This document shows, piece by piece, positions 12,393 to 24,064 of a DNA stretch of 64,000 nucleotides. Positions within the stretch are counted from its first letter, which is position 1, and the number at the start of each line of letters is the position of its first letter. Source of the DNA: Durusdinium trenchii (taxonomy: Eukaryota > Sar > Dinophyceae > Suessiales > Symbiodiniaceae); the NCBI GenBank assembly GCA_963970005.1, contig CAXAMN010021940.1, forward strand, positions 762,046-826,045, in the 5' to 3' direction. A model generated the notes under the pieces. The model did no database searches and was not told where the DNA came from. It worked only from the letters and a program-made list of their open reading frames with translations. The position numbers and the translations under genes were made by a program.

Positions 12393-14336
12393 ACGGCATA
12401 GTTGTGCGGAAGTTTCCCATGAATGAAACTCATGGCGCAAAATCCAATGATTGCATGGCTGGACAAACACCTCACTCTGTTTGCCCGCATCTGGTTGAGA
12501 TGGTACCTCCATGGTGCCCCTGGCCGCAGCAGTTCAACACTTCAGGTGTTTTGTGACCCCCAAACCTCGTCTTGACCAGGTGATCTGCTCCCAAGGTGCT
12601 CATCCACATAGGCGTCCCAATGGATCTTCTGACCAGCTTCCACTGGATGAAGATGCACACGAGGATCTTCAGGGGTATGGCTACCTTCTTCCAGCCTGCA
12701 AGTTGGGAGGTGGATGTTCTCTCCCCCCCGAGCCCGCACGAGTTGGGCATTTTTGGGGGAGGGAAATCGATGACCATCCAAAGAGCCATCGGGCACTCAA
12801 TCATCTCACTGAAAAGCCCACCCATCCATACATAGCCATACCCATCCCACATTGTTTGGTTGGTGAAGGGACCCAGAAATCATCTCCAAGTGCAGCCAAG
12901 TCGACTCCTTCACTCCCTTTCCATGGCTGTTCTCGGCCTCATTCGATGCGCCGACTCGGAAGCCTCGTCAATGTTCAGCACCATCAGCACCCTCACCATC
13001 AACCCAAATCCCTCTGACACAATTATATCCTACCTTTCACCGGCACCCAGCTGAAAGTCACCCGGCCTGCGAAAATTCACCCCGTTGGATGTTGCAACAC
13101 CATGGAAATGCTTTACCGAGGCACGCTTTCGACTGTAAATCAATAATTTAGTGCCCCTTGGCACAAAAGCACCAAGCTATGCGGAACCAAAGCACAATGA
13201 AAAGGGTCGCCCAGGCACCCGCGCTGCACCGTCGGAGAGGCCAAGCTGAACCTTGGAGCGAGCAGCCCTGGCGCAGCAAAGAGGTCCACCTGAAGCGAAT
13301 GCGTGGCGGCGTGGCGGTCTTTGGAGCTCAAAACCAACCAACCCGAGCAGCAGCCGGTCTGACGGTCAAAGCCATCCGCAACCATCCCACCCAGCACTAT
13401 AGCAACATATGCCAGCGCCATAGTGGATCCCTCCACCCGAGGGTGGACCATATAGATCCCTCCAGAACTGCAAGCATATGTAGCTTAAGACCATACTAGC
13501 CCATACATACTGCATCTCCCTCCACCCGAGAATTGGCCCGGATGTTTCCCTTCGCACACCGATGTCTTGGCGTGTGTGTGTGTGTGTGTCCCACCCTGGA
13601 CAAAGGGTTTTTCCACCACCTTCGTTCCACAAGCAGGGGGCCAGCGGCCGACAAGCAAACGCTGGCTAACAAAGCTATGCTTGCTCGGTGGATGCGGTCA
13701 GAGACGTCTGACCGTGTACCTGCTAAGAAACTGTTGCCCACGCTGTCCACTCCTTTGGTTTGTTTCATGGTGGTTCATGTCTTCCTTCCCCTAAACAGGT
13801 TTCCCAACGCAGACTTGCAGCCGACTTGCCGTTTTGCCGCCGTGCGCTTTCCGCAGTCACGTAAGAAAAACCTTTGTTAAAACATCTACAATTGCGCTGA
13901 CTTTCCACCTTACCGTTGAGCCATTCCTTTCTTCCAGAGATTGCATTAACTGAAAATCAAAGTTCGAAGTGTGTGTTGGTCCTCAAGGAAGGGGAGACAT
14001 GTTAGACCGGTTTCAACATACATGGCGGTGTTTTTGCCTGTAGATGGCTCATTCCAAAAAATGGGGCCATGATTTTTAAAGGTCGGAGACAGCATAAATG
14101 CCCACATCCTGCGAGGTGTTGCCAGGCCCGCCCAACACAGGACAGTGGGACTGGGTGTGGGTCATGTCAGGCAGGCCCGGTCTTGGAAGACTCAGGCAAT
14201 CTCAGGCAGCACTGCAGCTCTACCAATTTCGCATGTTTGATGAAAGGAGCAACCTCGTTCCGCTGAAATCAAAAGCCAGCGTCAAGAATCAAACAGTGGG
14301 CCTTTGTGAAAAATGCGAATAGGCCGTAGCTGCCGA
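12393..14336. other. non-coding stretch
   Basis: No supported exon. A CCCTCCACCCGAG word occurs twice near 13428 and 13517, and a TG microsatellite lies at 13571-13590. ORFs on both strands between 12.4 and 13.0 kb are shadows of one another without splice signals. Confidence 0.4.
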
Positions 14337-14420
14337 AGCTGGTGAGGGAATGACATAGAATGACTGCCAGATTCGTTTAAAGGAACCCATTATAAACATG
14401 TGTCATTCCCTCACTTGCTA
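14337..14420. mobile_element. short inverted-repeat element
   Basis: The left end AGCTGGTGAGGGAATGACA and the right end TGTCATTCCCTCACTTGCT are inverted repeats, about 19 bp with two mismatches, about 85 bp apart. The interior is non-coding. No second copy was seen, so MITE status rests on structure alone. Confidence 0.5.
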
Positions 14421-14670
14421 GGTGGCACCGTGGCGTCCAACTGGTTGTCCACGGTATGCTCTCCAGTATTTAAAGTCAACTAGGAGAATCCATCCCAGTC
14501 AATTCACCTACAGTGCGGACATACATATGATGTAAATGGCACAATGCCCAAAAGGTTGTTCATTTGGACCCGCACCTTCCAAGACATCTTTGGGGTGCCA
14601 GTGCCACGCCACCTACGAATCTACAAAACCACTGCACTTCCATCCCAGTCACCGGTCACCCAGCCCCATC

Positions 14671-14800
14671 CTCCCACCAAGCCGCGTCGGCTGGACTCGC
14701 TCTTGGCACTTCTCCGAGCTCCTCGGCTGCTGGAGGGCTGTGCGTCGCCTCGCCGTACAGAGATGCTCTCCAGCGCTGTTCACGACCGAGGGGCTTGGCA
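14671..14800 (-). CDS. exon, unrecognised protein
   Basis: A strong pyrimidine tract and acceptor (tctttccccag) open a frame with very high third-position GC that contains AKPLGREQRWRASLYGEA and EELGEVPRASPADAAW. It begins in phase 2. The 3' boundary is inferred: a GA-type donor after GGGAG would end it in phase 0 at 14671. With a later boundary the frame meets a stop soon after. Likely part of the minus-strand gene starting at 18,681. Function unknown. Confidence 0.45.
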
Positions 14801-15398
14801 CTGGGGAAAGACAGGAACACGACGGCGAAGTTTGCTTGAAAAGAAAAAGTAGCAGCCAAAGGCTTCGACTCACGTTTTTGAGAACCCACAAGTAGGTGAG
14901 TCAAAACCTCTTTTGGATGCCTCTGAATGCTTTGAGCTCGCGTACTGCACACGCCTCTGCACGCCAGAAGGCCACCACCCCCGCAAAACAGGTCTATTTT
15001 TGCTGTGTATATTGAAATTGGATGAGATTGGTCTTCCAGTTTGGACCTCCGATCGCTGATCCTTGGCTGGTGCCAGATGTTCAGCTGGTCCCACAAATGC
15101 CATGCCAACCATGAGGTGTTTAAAAAAAAAAAGGTACAAACATGCTAAAGGAAATGCTCCAATCGAGTCAAAAACACCCCCAAAGTTTCTGAAACTATCG
15201 GAAACCCACCTGGTGCACCCAGAGTCCCATTCTTGTCGGCCCATCTCGCAGCCATCTGTCATCATTCGACATCCACCTCACATGACGCGCGATGTTCCAT
15301 AGGCTTCCTCAGAAGACTCCAGCTTTGGAAACCACGAAACAACGACCCACCAGGCCTGGAACCTCCGCTCTCATCACCCGAACCCGCCCCGAACCCAC

Positions 15399-15494
15399 CG
15401 ATCGATTCCGGCCTCGGGACAGAGCTGAGGAGGAGATGCCCCGCCAGTCGGAGGGACCCACCCGGTACACCGCCCAGGGGAGCTGCTCCAACGC
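15399..15494 (-). CDS. exon, unrecognised protein
   Basis: Thirty-two codons lie between acceptor ccggcag and donor GTGGGT, in phase 0 at both ends. The frame reads ALEQLPWAVYRVGPSDWRG, then a Ser/Arg-rich end, and nearly all codons end in G or C. It fits as an internal exon of the gene beginning at 18,681, but the neighbouring exons on either side do not match its phase directly, so at least one exon is missing from this reading. Confidence 0.5.
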
Positions 15495-15911
15495 CTGCCG
15501 GCCAGGTGGTGGCGAACGGGGCCGTGCTTTCCTTATGGCCCGGAGGGGCCTCAAGCGGAGAAGAGTGGGGGGCAGGGGGCCCAAATGCGAAGTGACATGC
15601 GTTCAATGATTCATAGGAAGTTCTGCTCAGCAAATATCTCGGAAAGTTGTCTCTATTGTATTAGGGATTGCTGGACATGAGTTCCTAGTCTTAGTGGGGA
15701 CTTCATGCACTTCCAATGCATCAGCCATGTTGACGAACCACCAGAAACCAACCACATGCTGCACACGTTCCAATCCCCTAACCCACTTGATTCACACAAA
15801 CCTTTCCGAGGGCAAGGGTCTCACTAAAAAACTGACTCACTTGCGACACCAAAACCTACCCAGGATAGACTCACTTGCGACACCAAAGCGGACTCATTTG
15901 CGACACCAAAG

Positions 15912-16027
15912 CTACTACTAAAACTACTACTACTACTACTACTACTACTCCTACTCCTACTCCTACTACTACTACTCCTACTCCTACTCCTACTACTACT
16001 ACTACTCCTACTACTACTCCTACTCCT

Positions 16028-16064
<37 letters not shown>

Positions 16065-16073
16065 CTACTACTC
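15912..16073. repeat. CTA/CTC trinucleotide repeat
   Basis: A long run of ACT/CTA units with CTC and GAC interruptions. The Ser/Arg-rich and Thr-rich open frames reading through it are artefacts of the repeat. Confidence 0.9.
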
Positions 16074-16702
16074 ACAGGCACACGGGCACACCTTAAAATA
16101 TTGATTTTGTGGCAGGCACGGGTGTTGGAGATGAAGTGCAGATTTCGTGGCGCGGGGGGGGGGTGGGGGGGGGGGGCAGGGCAAACCAGATCCAAAGGTG
16201 AGCACGAACGCGTCACAAGTGAGCCAACAGCTCCGCGTCACATCCGAGTCCGAAATCCGGGTCACACCGGCACACCACAATTTTAAGATCTTCCTTGATG
16301 GACATGCTGGTCTAGCATCATGGCTGTCAGGTGTTTTGTGATCTGTACAAAAGAGTCTCCCAAGACAACTGATACTTCTCCAAAATGCAACCAGAACTTA
16401 GTTTTGGCAGCCCAGCACAGGCCCTGTTTAATCTATTTTAGCCTGTCGCCATTACAAGCGCAGCTCATACTGGGTCAAAATAGAAGTGCCAGTTCCTTTT
16501 GAATGAAGTGCTGGATGCAGTGGGCTGGTCCTACAATTTAACAATCGAGTGTTTTGAGGTCACTCATGTTGATGTTGAAGGTTGGAAGATTGGAAGAGCT
16601 TGTATCATTGTTCATTACCTTCATCACGTGGCTGGCCACGAATCCCGCATAAGTCACCAATCTAGGGGGCACTAGGAAGAAAATCCATCCCGTTTTTCTC
16701 AC

Positions 16703-18681
16703 TTCAGGATCCACAATTCCATTGCAAGAAGGCCATCCACAATTCCAGTCAAGCTCTTCATCCAATCGGCCTCTTCGAGCAAAGCGTCCAAAATGTCGGA
16801 GATGGAGTCGCTGTAAGCGTCCAAAAGCAATTCCCAATGTTGCCGAGTGACCTCGAAACAAGGGAGCCAAGGAGATCCGTGCCAAGGGAGCCAAGCTTGA
16901 TGATCCAGAGTGACTGGAGAGGATGCTAAACCGACCCCACAAAGTCCAACATGAGACAGTTCCTGGGTGAAACAACATCGAAAAGTGCAACCAAGTAAAA
17001 TAGAAGCTTGGAATTCTTGGATACTTTATATATTTCTATTCTAGAATTTTGCAGCTGTGTGCCTGGAATCTCTACGCAAGTGGCTAAAGGGCTGTAATCA
17101 CTGTAGTGTAATGTCCCACACTAACGTCCCACATATGATGGTATCTGGTGACGTTCTGTAGAATCATCTGACAACTATTATTTTTGACCGGCTATATCCA
17201 ATTTACTGGGATCCACGACCCCGTTTCACGCGGGCCCCAACTCTAACCCACCACCGGGCCCGGTCGGTGACGAGCAGCATGGTCTCCGTCCTTGATGAGA
17301 CGCCGCCGCAAGGGCTGCAGAAGGTCCTGGAACGAAGTAGCACCAGTCGTGCCCAAGCACCGGATCTGAAGTGATTGGAAGGACAAGGGCGTAGCCAATG
17401 TTTCAGCTCGTCAAGAGCCATCTCTTTTGATGAGAGATGATGGTTGTCCACTAGTCAGCTTGCAAACACATGTTATACACATATATATATATATATGCTT
17501 CTATAATACCTTGTACCTACGTCGGTTTTTCAAGGTCCGACATCCATCCCCAGTCCCAAGTGAATTCTAGGCACCAGGAATGCTGACCAGCAAGACGTTT
17601 TGCGTCTCCTTCTGGCTAGGATGTAAGAAGCGGGGATGATAAAACCATAGCAGTGCTGGCATGGTTTTCTGATTTAATGTATTGATACTCACTGATTGCA
17701 GCAATTCTTGCTAAAAATACGACCATGTATTCCACGTTTCGACCCATTCTGCGTGGACCTGTTCATTCCTGAAATCTTCTTTCAGGCTGTGGAAGCGGGT
17801 CCTTCGGGCAAAAGCCTTTGAGGAATTGCTCCTGCAGGCTGTCCACGAAGTCGTGCCAAGGCACCTTCTGTAGACCACCTTGGGAAAAGCAACTGCTAGC
17901 TACTAGCTTCCGAAAGCCAACTGCACCACAATTAAGAAGCACACACACACACACGAGGTCTCTCCCATTGGACAACAACAAAACCCTTTTCTTCAGCAGT
18001 GGGCTCACCACAAATCCGATCCGTATTCGATAGAGAACAACATGGAAAAAAAGCATACCTCGGCGGAACATGGCGGAACCTGCATGATTTGTGCTTTAAA
18101 AGAAAGAAACTCCATAGAAACTCTTGAAAAAGACGAGTTGTCTATGTATATATATATATAAATGATTTCCATCGGTTCTTATGTGTGTAGTGGGGCGACC
18201 AATCCCCAAACAAAGCACCAAAAAGGTGGTATTTAAAGGTCATCCATTGACCGGGTAGGTCGCTTGGGTCACAACGGCATCGCCCAAGCAGCTGAAGCAG
18301 GTCTCCCAGGACTGCTTGAGCCCGTGCTCCGGTAGTTCGGCCGCAGCATTCTCCTGGGACCACTGGGTGCCTCCCAAAATGCCTTCACCGTGTTATTTGG
18401 AGGGACCAGTTAACAGGGAGTAGTGCGGGAAAGCTTCAGGACCCTGCTTTGAACCAGGTGCTTCTGCCAGGTGATCATAGAACGAATGGCTCATGGTGTG
18501 CAGTGAAAACCTCAGGCCGCCTGAAATCGGAGAAAAGGGACAGGCTTACATGAGACTGGACCATAGGAAGCTGCTGGTAATTGAAGATGTCAAGCTGCTG
18601 GGTGTCCGTCTGAACACTGCAGCTGCTACATGCGGCCACATACCCAGTCGCCCAATGAGCAGTCACCATCTTCCCACTCAT
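16703..18681 (-). CDS. 5' part of a multi-exon gene with start codon; unrecognised helical protein
   Basis: Five exons join in phase. (1) 18681-18550 starts with ATG (MSGKMVTAHWATGYVAACSS) and ends at donor GTAAGC. (2) 18353-18252 contains GLKQSWETCFSCLGDAVVTQ and has donor GTCAAT. (3) 17864-17802 reads VPWHDFVDSLQEQFLKGFC; its donor is GA type (AAG/GACCCG). (4) 17326-17255 contains DLLQPLRRRLIKDGDHAARH, donor GTGGTG. (5) 16851-16703 contains VTRQHWELLLDAYSDSISDI, donor GTGAGA. Junctions 1-4 are phase 0 and exon 5 ends in phase 2. The assembled 172 residues are mainly helical, with no signal peptide. Across the GA-AG intron the sequence PK/DLLQPL is continuous, which supports that boundary. 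Exons at 15.4 and 14.7 kb probably continue the gene. Function not recognised. Confidence 0.65.
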
Positions 18682-19128
18682 TGATGCAACTGAGCGAACC
18701 CTCCAGCTGCCCTCTGTCTCAACACATTCGGAACTGTCGTTCGCTCAGTGGCCCAAGAGTTGATGGAGGAGGGCTTTGCAGAAATTGACTACCCAAAGGC
18801 TCATGGACCCTCAAACATGTTGGTTCGGTCCAAAACCCTGGCTGTGAGGGTCAAAACCCTAGCTATGCGGGTTCAAGCTGGGTCCCCCCCCGGCTTTTGC
18901 CCAACTCAACTCCGCTGCTCCTTGGCGACCAGGAGCCACTGCCTCAAAAGGAGAAGCAGTGGTTCAAGTGAGGGGTCCCTACAACACAAAAGGTATCAAA
19001 AAGCGTCGTGAGGCCCAATGCATGCTCAGGGGAGGATGCGCGAAACATCATTAAACATCTTCACTTTCATTCACGTTCCGGTGATATTAGGGGTTTGCCC
19101 CCCCCCAATTCAAAACATATATACAGTA

Positions 19129-19203
19129 ATGTAGTGAATAAACCCTTCCGTTTGAATTGGAAGTCCTCTTCATATCGTGGGTTTATTAATCAAGAGTCTA
19201 CAT
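19129..19203. mobile_element. MITE-like element, family B copy 2
   Basis: A 75-bp unit whose right end (TTAATCAAGAGTCTACAT) matches, as inverted repeat, the left end of the element at 5722. Its own left end (ATGTAG-TGAATAAACCC) has lost about 8 bp of the repeat. The interior differs from copy 1. It lies just downstream of the stop at 19,344. Confidence 0.65.
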
Positions 19204-19343
19204 CATAATATGATTCACAATGATTCAAGACTGCCCCCAATCCTTGGGCCTCAGGGGGCCTCAGAGTGAGGCCTGAGTCCCTTGGGTTTCCGAGTGGCTC
19301 GACTGATCGGTGAGCGAGGGATCAGAATTCGCTGCTGAAAGTG

Positions 19344-20096
19344 TCAGCAGGGCGCTGTGTTTCTGCTGACTGGTGCATGGCGATTCGCTCCAAAACCGCC
19401 CAGGCACTGTAGCATCTGCACATGCTGACGCCCGAGCAGCTCCGCATTCTCTTGCTGTGCCATCATCCGCCAAGTAGCTTGTGCCCATCGCCTTCACAGC
19501 GGCCCAAGCAACTCCAAAAAGATTCATCTAGATAGGGCCCTTGGTGAGTCTTTCTCATGCATTCTCTCACACACACACAGGACAGCGATTTCACGCTGAA
19601 TCGGTTTTGGACCGTGCTTTGGCAAGATCATCTGGAGGCTCCGAAGCAAATGCAAAGCACGGTGAAAGAAGACTCACCATGGGCCGAACGAAGTTGAACG
19701 AAGTATTATGAAACCCTTCATTCTTCTGAAACCTTTTCTTCCGTAACTATTTGGTATTCTTCCGCAACTGCTCTGCTGGCAACTAGTCTTTCTGGATCTT
19801 TCTGGTAACTTCGGCCCAACCCGGGCGGGCTTTCATCGAAAGACCGTGGCGAAAAGGCAAGGCCATGATTTGCTCAGTCACTTGAGGAGTTTCTTAGGTC
19901 CAAGAAAATCATCACATGCCAATCCCTGGGCGCCCCGCTAAAGCAAAGAATGAGTTTTTTCAGATCCAACTTGCCGCATGAAATGCTTGCAAAACCCAGG
20001 GCATGAAGCGGTGCGAGACGTGCACCTGGTCTTCTGAAGATTTGCGATGAGGCTGCTGATGGAAGGCACGTCCAATAACATCTGCAGGTGCTTGAC
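19344..20096 (-). CDS. C-terminal exons of an unrecognised helical protein
   Basis: Exon 20096-20026 lies between acceptor cttctgag and donor GTGCAC; it contains VKHLQMLLDVPSISSLIANL and ends in phase 2 (AG). Exon 19491-19344 begins in phase 2 with G, giving Arg at the junction, contains WAQATWRMMAQQENAELLGR, and ends at TGA (19344-19346). Lengths and phases fit exactly (23 codons+2; 1+49 codons). The protein end is helical and Gln/Met-rich, coiled-coil-like. The upstream exon at 22609-22473 ends in phase 0, as needed. No family recognised. Confidence 0.65.
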
Positions 20097-20296
20097 CTCA
20101 GAAGAAACGCTCCAAGGACCACCCGCGCACCTCACTGAACTGGAGGACCGGGCCACTGGACGGCCATTCAATATAAATATATATATATATATAAACACTG
20201 AAGATGTGCCACTAGCAGGTGCCTGTGACGTCGATTCCACTTCATGTAGGCCAACAAGTCATGTAGGCCATGTCTCTTACGTCGCATGGGTGTGAT

Positions 20297-22472
20297 GATG
20301 TGTGACGTGTTGATTCCCACAAATGCCACGTGGATAAGACACGCAAACGCATGTTCATGAGATCCTGCGATCCTGCGATCCTGAATCAACCTGCTGCTCA
20401 ATACCCGAGAATGATTCTCAAGGCCGAGCATTGCGTTGGTTGAGAAAGCTTGCCTTGGAGGGATCAATGTTCATGTTTCATCCCTGGTAGGTTGACCTCT
20501 CCAGTCGTCTATTCTGTGCATTTTCTGTGGTCAACAGGTCGGCCCCCCCAATTCTATGACATGTGATGCGGGCGCCAGCTCACCCCTCGCCACCGCCCAA
20601 GAACTCGGTCGCGCCGATGCTCGACCTATCGACCTACGTGATGACTGGGTCCAAAGGGTCGATTCGTCCGTGGCCTTCCCTTCTCAGCATCTCTCAGGAT
20701 GATTCTTCACGCGATCCCATCAGCAACGACAACAAAAAGAACAAGGCGCCACTTGCATCAGCAAACCTCGGTCGCCTTTCATGTCTAGGAAAGCAAAGTA
20801 GATGTACACCTCGCCCACCTGGACAAGCAATTCTGGCCGAGTGTAGTAGCTGGGCCATGCCTCACCTACACGAGGGTAAGCGAAGTGGAAGAGACAAGGG
20901 AGGAACTCATGTTGGTTGTTGGTTGGTTTTCCCCGCCCCTGGAGATTCAGAATCAGGATTATCACACAATGTCAAACATTTCCCGGATACAGGGGTGATT
21001 TATTCATCAACAGAGGCATATAGATGTAAACATGATAGATGTTCCATCATGATACATGATGAATCACACAACATTAATACAATATATATATATATCCAGA
21101 TTGTTTTCCCTCCTCTTTGTCCATACACACTTAGACTTAAATTCACATAATATCTTAATGATAAGTCATGATTCATGTTCACTATTTTCCTGGTGATCCC
21201 CATCCTGGAATGATCCTTCACATCCCTCACAATGCGGTCCGTAACGGCCCGAAGACGGCCCGGTGGCCTCTGTGCACCAATTGGACCAGTCCTGATGCGA
21301 AGTTGAGTCAGTTCAAACAGACATGGGAACAAATTATATACCCCACGTTCCCAACAAGTGCCATTTCTATAAAACAATCAGGAAATGTCGGACGTTTTTG
21401 CACGGTTGGTCGGTCGGGAAGTCGTCCTAGCCTAGGGGTTCATACATCCGAAATTGTTCTGAACGCAAAGAGTTGAATGAATCAATGTGCCCCTCACACA
21501 AAGTATGCATTTGGCATGTGGCAACGAACAATTTTCAGAGTTCTTGGAGAATCACGTCCGGTGCTCTGCTCTGCCTCCAAGTCCGCTTGGAGGGCGGCGC
21601 TGAGGGACTCGTCGCCCGGTCCTGTTCGGAACAAAGCTCCCAAGATCGATCAAATAATCCAGTAATGATTCTGAACTCCAGCCATTTGGCCACCAAAAGC
21701 ACACACACACAACCACACCTCACAAAAAACCATATGCGCCCCCGCCTCCCCTCACAAGTATATATTCTCCCGCCCCGCCCTAGCTGCAGTTAGTAGATGT
21801 CAATAGAGTGTGAGGCATTGCTCTGACAGTGCTTCAGGCGTATCTATCAAGAAATGCCCTTGCAAAATCTTGCAAACACATCTGAAACACCTTCATCCTT
21901 GCAATCAAGCAGCGCTCTGGCACCTCCTGCTCGATTGCAGAAATCACCTACATGGAGAGCAAGTGATAATGGCCCCGTGAGGTGTTGTTCTCACTCAGCA
22001 CCCGATGAAAAAGTATCATCCAAACGCTCCTGCACCCTTATATGGAGGGATTGGACCCTCACAGGGAGGGGTTGTGGGATCACCAAACCCTTCAAGCTTT
22101 GAGGAGCCAATTGGAGCGTCCGGGCAGGAAGCCAAACGCCTCGAGGTCGACGGATCAAGCTTGGAGCGTCCCGACCCAAAACAAACCGGTAGAAGCGGGG
22201 AAGCCCCGCAAGCATCGGTGAATGAATCACTCGCGCCAGGAAAAAAGCACTGGCCCAAGACAAGGCTGCGGAAATGGAACCCTCGAAGTCGAAACCAGAA
22301 CATGTGTTTCTTCTTGTTCTCCTCTTTTGCCGGCTGAGTGGCCAGCTGCAGGTACAGTGACACACACGTTCGCTGCTAACCCTGAAATGTCAGAGTCATT
22401 TCCTCAATTCACCCCCCCTGAATATGCTGAACATTGGATCCGAACCCCACATGTCCGCTGCCCCCCCCTAAC
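20297..22472. other. intron, mostly non-coding
   Basis: This is the intron between the exons at 22.5 and 20.1 kb, if both belong to one gene. A minus-strand frame near 21,540-21,620 with ESLSAALQADLEAEQS is codon-biased like an exon, but its phase does not fit the neighbours, so it is left unassigned. A plus-strand ORF at 22005-22337 is open for 110 codons with no recognisable content. Confidence 0.35.
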
Positions 22473-22609
22473 TTGCTGCCCCATTGGGACCAACGGAAGC
22501 GCCACCTCAATCCAGTCAGTCGCCACCCTTCGGCGCAGGGCCTCAAGGCGGGGCTCTATGGCGATGGAGGTGTTGGAGTCTCTTGGGGGCATGAAGACCT
22601 TCAAAAATC
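22473..22609 (-). CDS. internal exon, unrecognised protein
   Basis: Forty-five codons plus two bases lie between acceptor cacctggaag and donor GTTAGG. The frame contains VFMPPRDSNTSIAIEPRLEA and ATDWIEVALPLVPMGQQ. Almost every codon ends in G or C, while the two overlapping plus-strand frames are weaker. It starts in phase 1 and ends in phase 0, matching the start phase of the exon at 20096. This links it to the gene ending at 19,344. Confidence 0.6.
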
Positions 22610-23940
22610 CTTCCAGGTGTGTTCTTTGAAGGATCGTCACAGAAAGGATCGTCAAAAGTAGTGAACTAGTGAACTAGTGGAGACACCAAAGAAGTCTCCA
22701 GTCGCATCAATTCAGTGTTTGATACTTTTTGAAGCTGATGAATCTGACTGGATTATACATGATTGTACTATACGTTTCTATATTGATGGCCATCATGTTC
22801 ATTCCACGTGCGCTTTGTGGCCGAAGCTTGCCTCGTCATTGTAGTAAGTCAAGGCCGAAAACAATCGTTCATCCTCTTCACCTTAGCCGCACAGCAGACT
22901 GCAATCTTCACCAGAAGGTGCCACGGTTCAGGTGCAATATGGTTACTTGGGCCAAAGGCGTGCTTAGGTTCAAGATGGTTCAACCAAAGGAAGCATGGAT
23001 CTTGGATAGGTAGAGGGCAATCCCAAGTCGAGGACATGCTGTTTGGGGGCAGTCGGTTTCCATGGGCACTTGACCAAGTACTTCAACCGGTCACCACCGT
23101 TGGAACACCAGTCTCCACCCGTTGGAACACCACGCGTCCCTTCCGGTTGATGCCAAGCAGCACGCCAAGAAGCGTATGCAGTCTTTGGCGTTGACCTTGC
23201 AAAACACACAACATGGCATCAAAACACTGCTCATCTGTCCGATCTTTTTGAACAACGACAATCCCCCAAAAGCATGAACCCGTTCAAAAATGCATGGGTG
23301 GGGTGATGCGCTTCACCTCTTAGGATGGCAACCGGCACCAGAAAACTGTATATCAAAAGCCAGGCATACTCGACTGTTGAAGTATTTGTGCGTTTCCTGC
23401 CTTCAATGGTGCACTACTTGCACAGATTGGTTCTGCAAGGCGGCCAAACAAGGCAACCCGAAAACATGGCCGGTGCGTGCTTCATTTGTTCCACGTTTTC
23501 TCGCTTGAACACGTGTTTTTGGCAGCCCCAATGTTTGGGAACAGCCATCACACGCCCAACTGGTAAGAGCTTAGAGCCACAAGCCTTCACGAACATTGAA
23601 ACACATTGACTTTAAGGACCCTTCTGCAGGGGTGCCCAGGGCGGCCCAGGTACCTTTCTAAAGCATTAGATGCGACCTGGGCGACCTCTTCACCACTTCA
23701 GTGTTGTTCAGTTGTGGTTGGTTTCACGCTCATTTGGTTCAACAAGAATAGGGCACCATCCAAGCATAGGGGAACAAATATGAAGAAAAACGGACAGTCA
23801 TTGAACATCAACTCCCAGTTGCATGTACGGAGTCTTGGCGGTCAGACATTCTTTACCATCAGCAGTTGATAATAGTTGATATAGCAAAAAGTAATATATG
23901 GTTATAGATTCGAGATTGCCCGACTTGGCCTCAAAACGCG

Positions 23941-24064
23941 TCAGGCAACAATCCCGCCGGCCGCCCCCAAGCTCCCAAAAATCGTTTCCACTGGCTTTCG
24001 GGTCACTGGTTCCGAGATGCGGCCCTTCAGCTGTGAGACGGCGACAGCCTCGAAGTGCAGTCGG
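23941..24064 (-). CDS. exon, possible gene end, unrecognised protein
   Basis: An acceptor (gtgctcag) opens a frame of 41 codons in phase 2 containing LHFEAVAVSQLKGRISEPVT and KPVETIFGSLGAAGG, ending at TGA (23941-23943). Codon bias is strongly coding. A GC-type donor within the GCCGGCGGG segment would instead end the exon in phase 1 and connect to the exon at 22609, which starts in phase 1. Whether this is a gene end or an internal exon cannot be settled by eye. Confidence 0.5.

Noticed and set aside
15824-16216. Ser/Arg-rich 130-residue minus ORF and Thr-rich plus ORF
   Set aside because: Both are translations of the CTA/ACT microsatellite and have no splice or family support.
21535-21723. 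Minus-strand exon candidate with ESLSAALQADLEAEQS
   Set aside because: Codon bias is good, but its phase 1 start does not match the exons on either side, so it was not placed in a gene.
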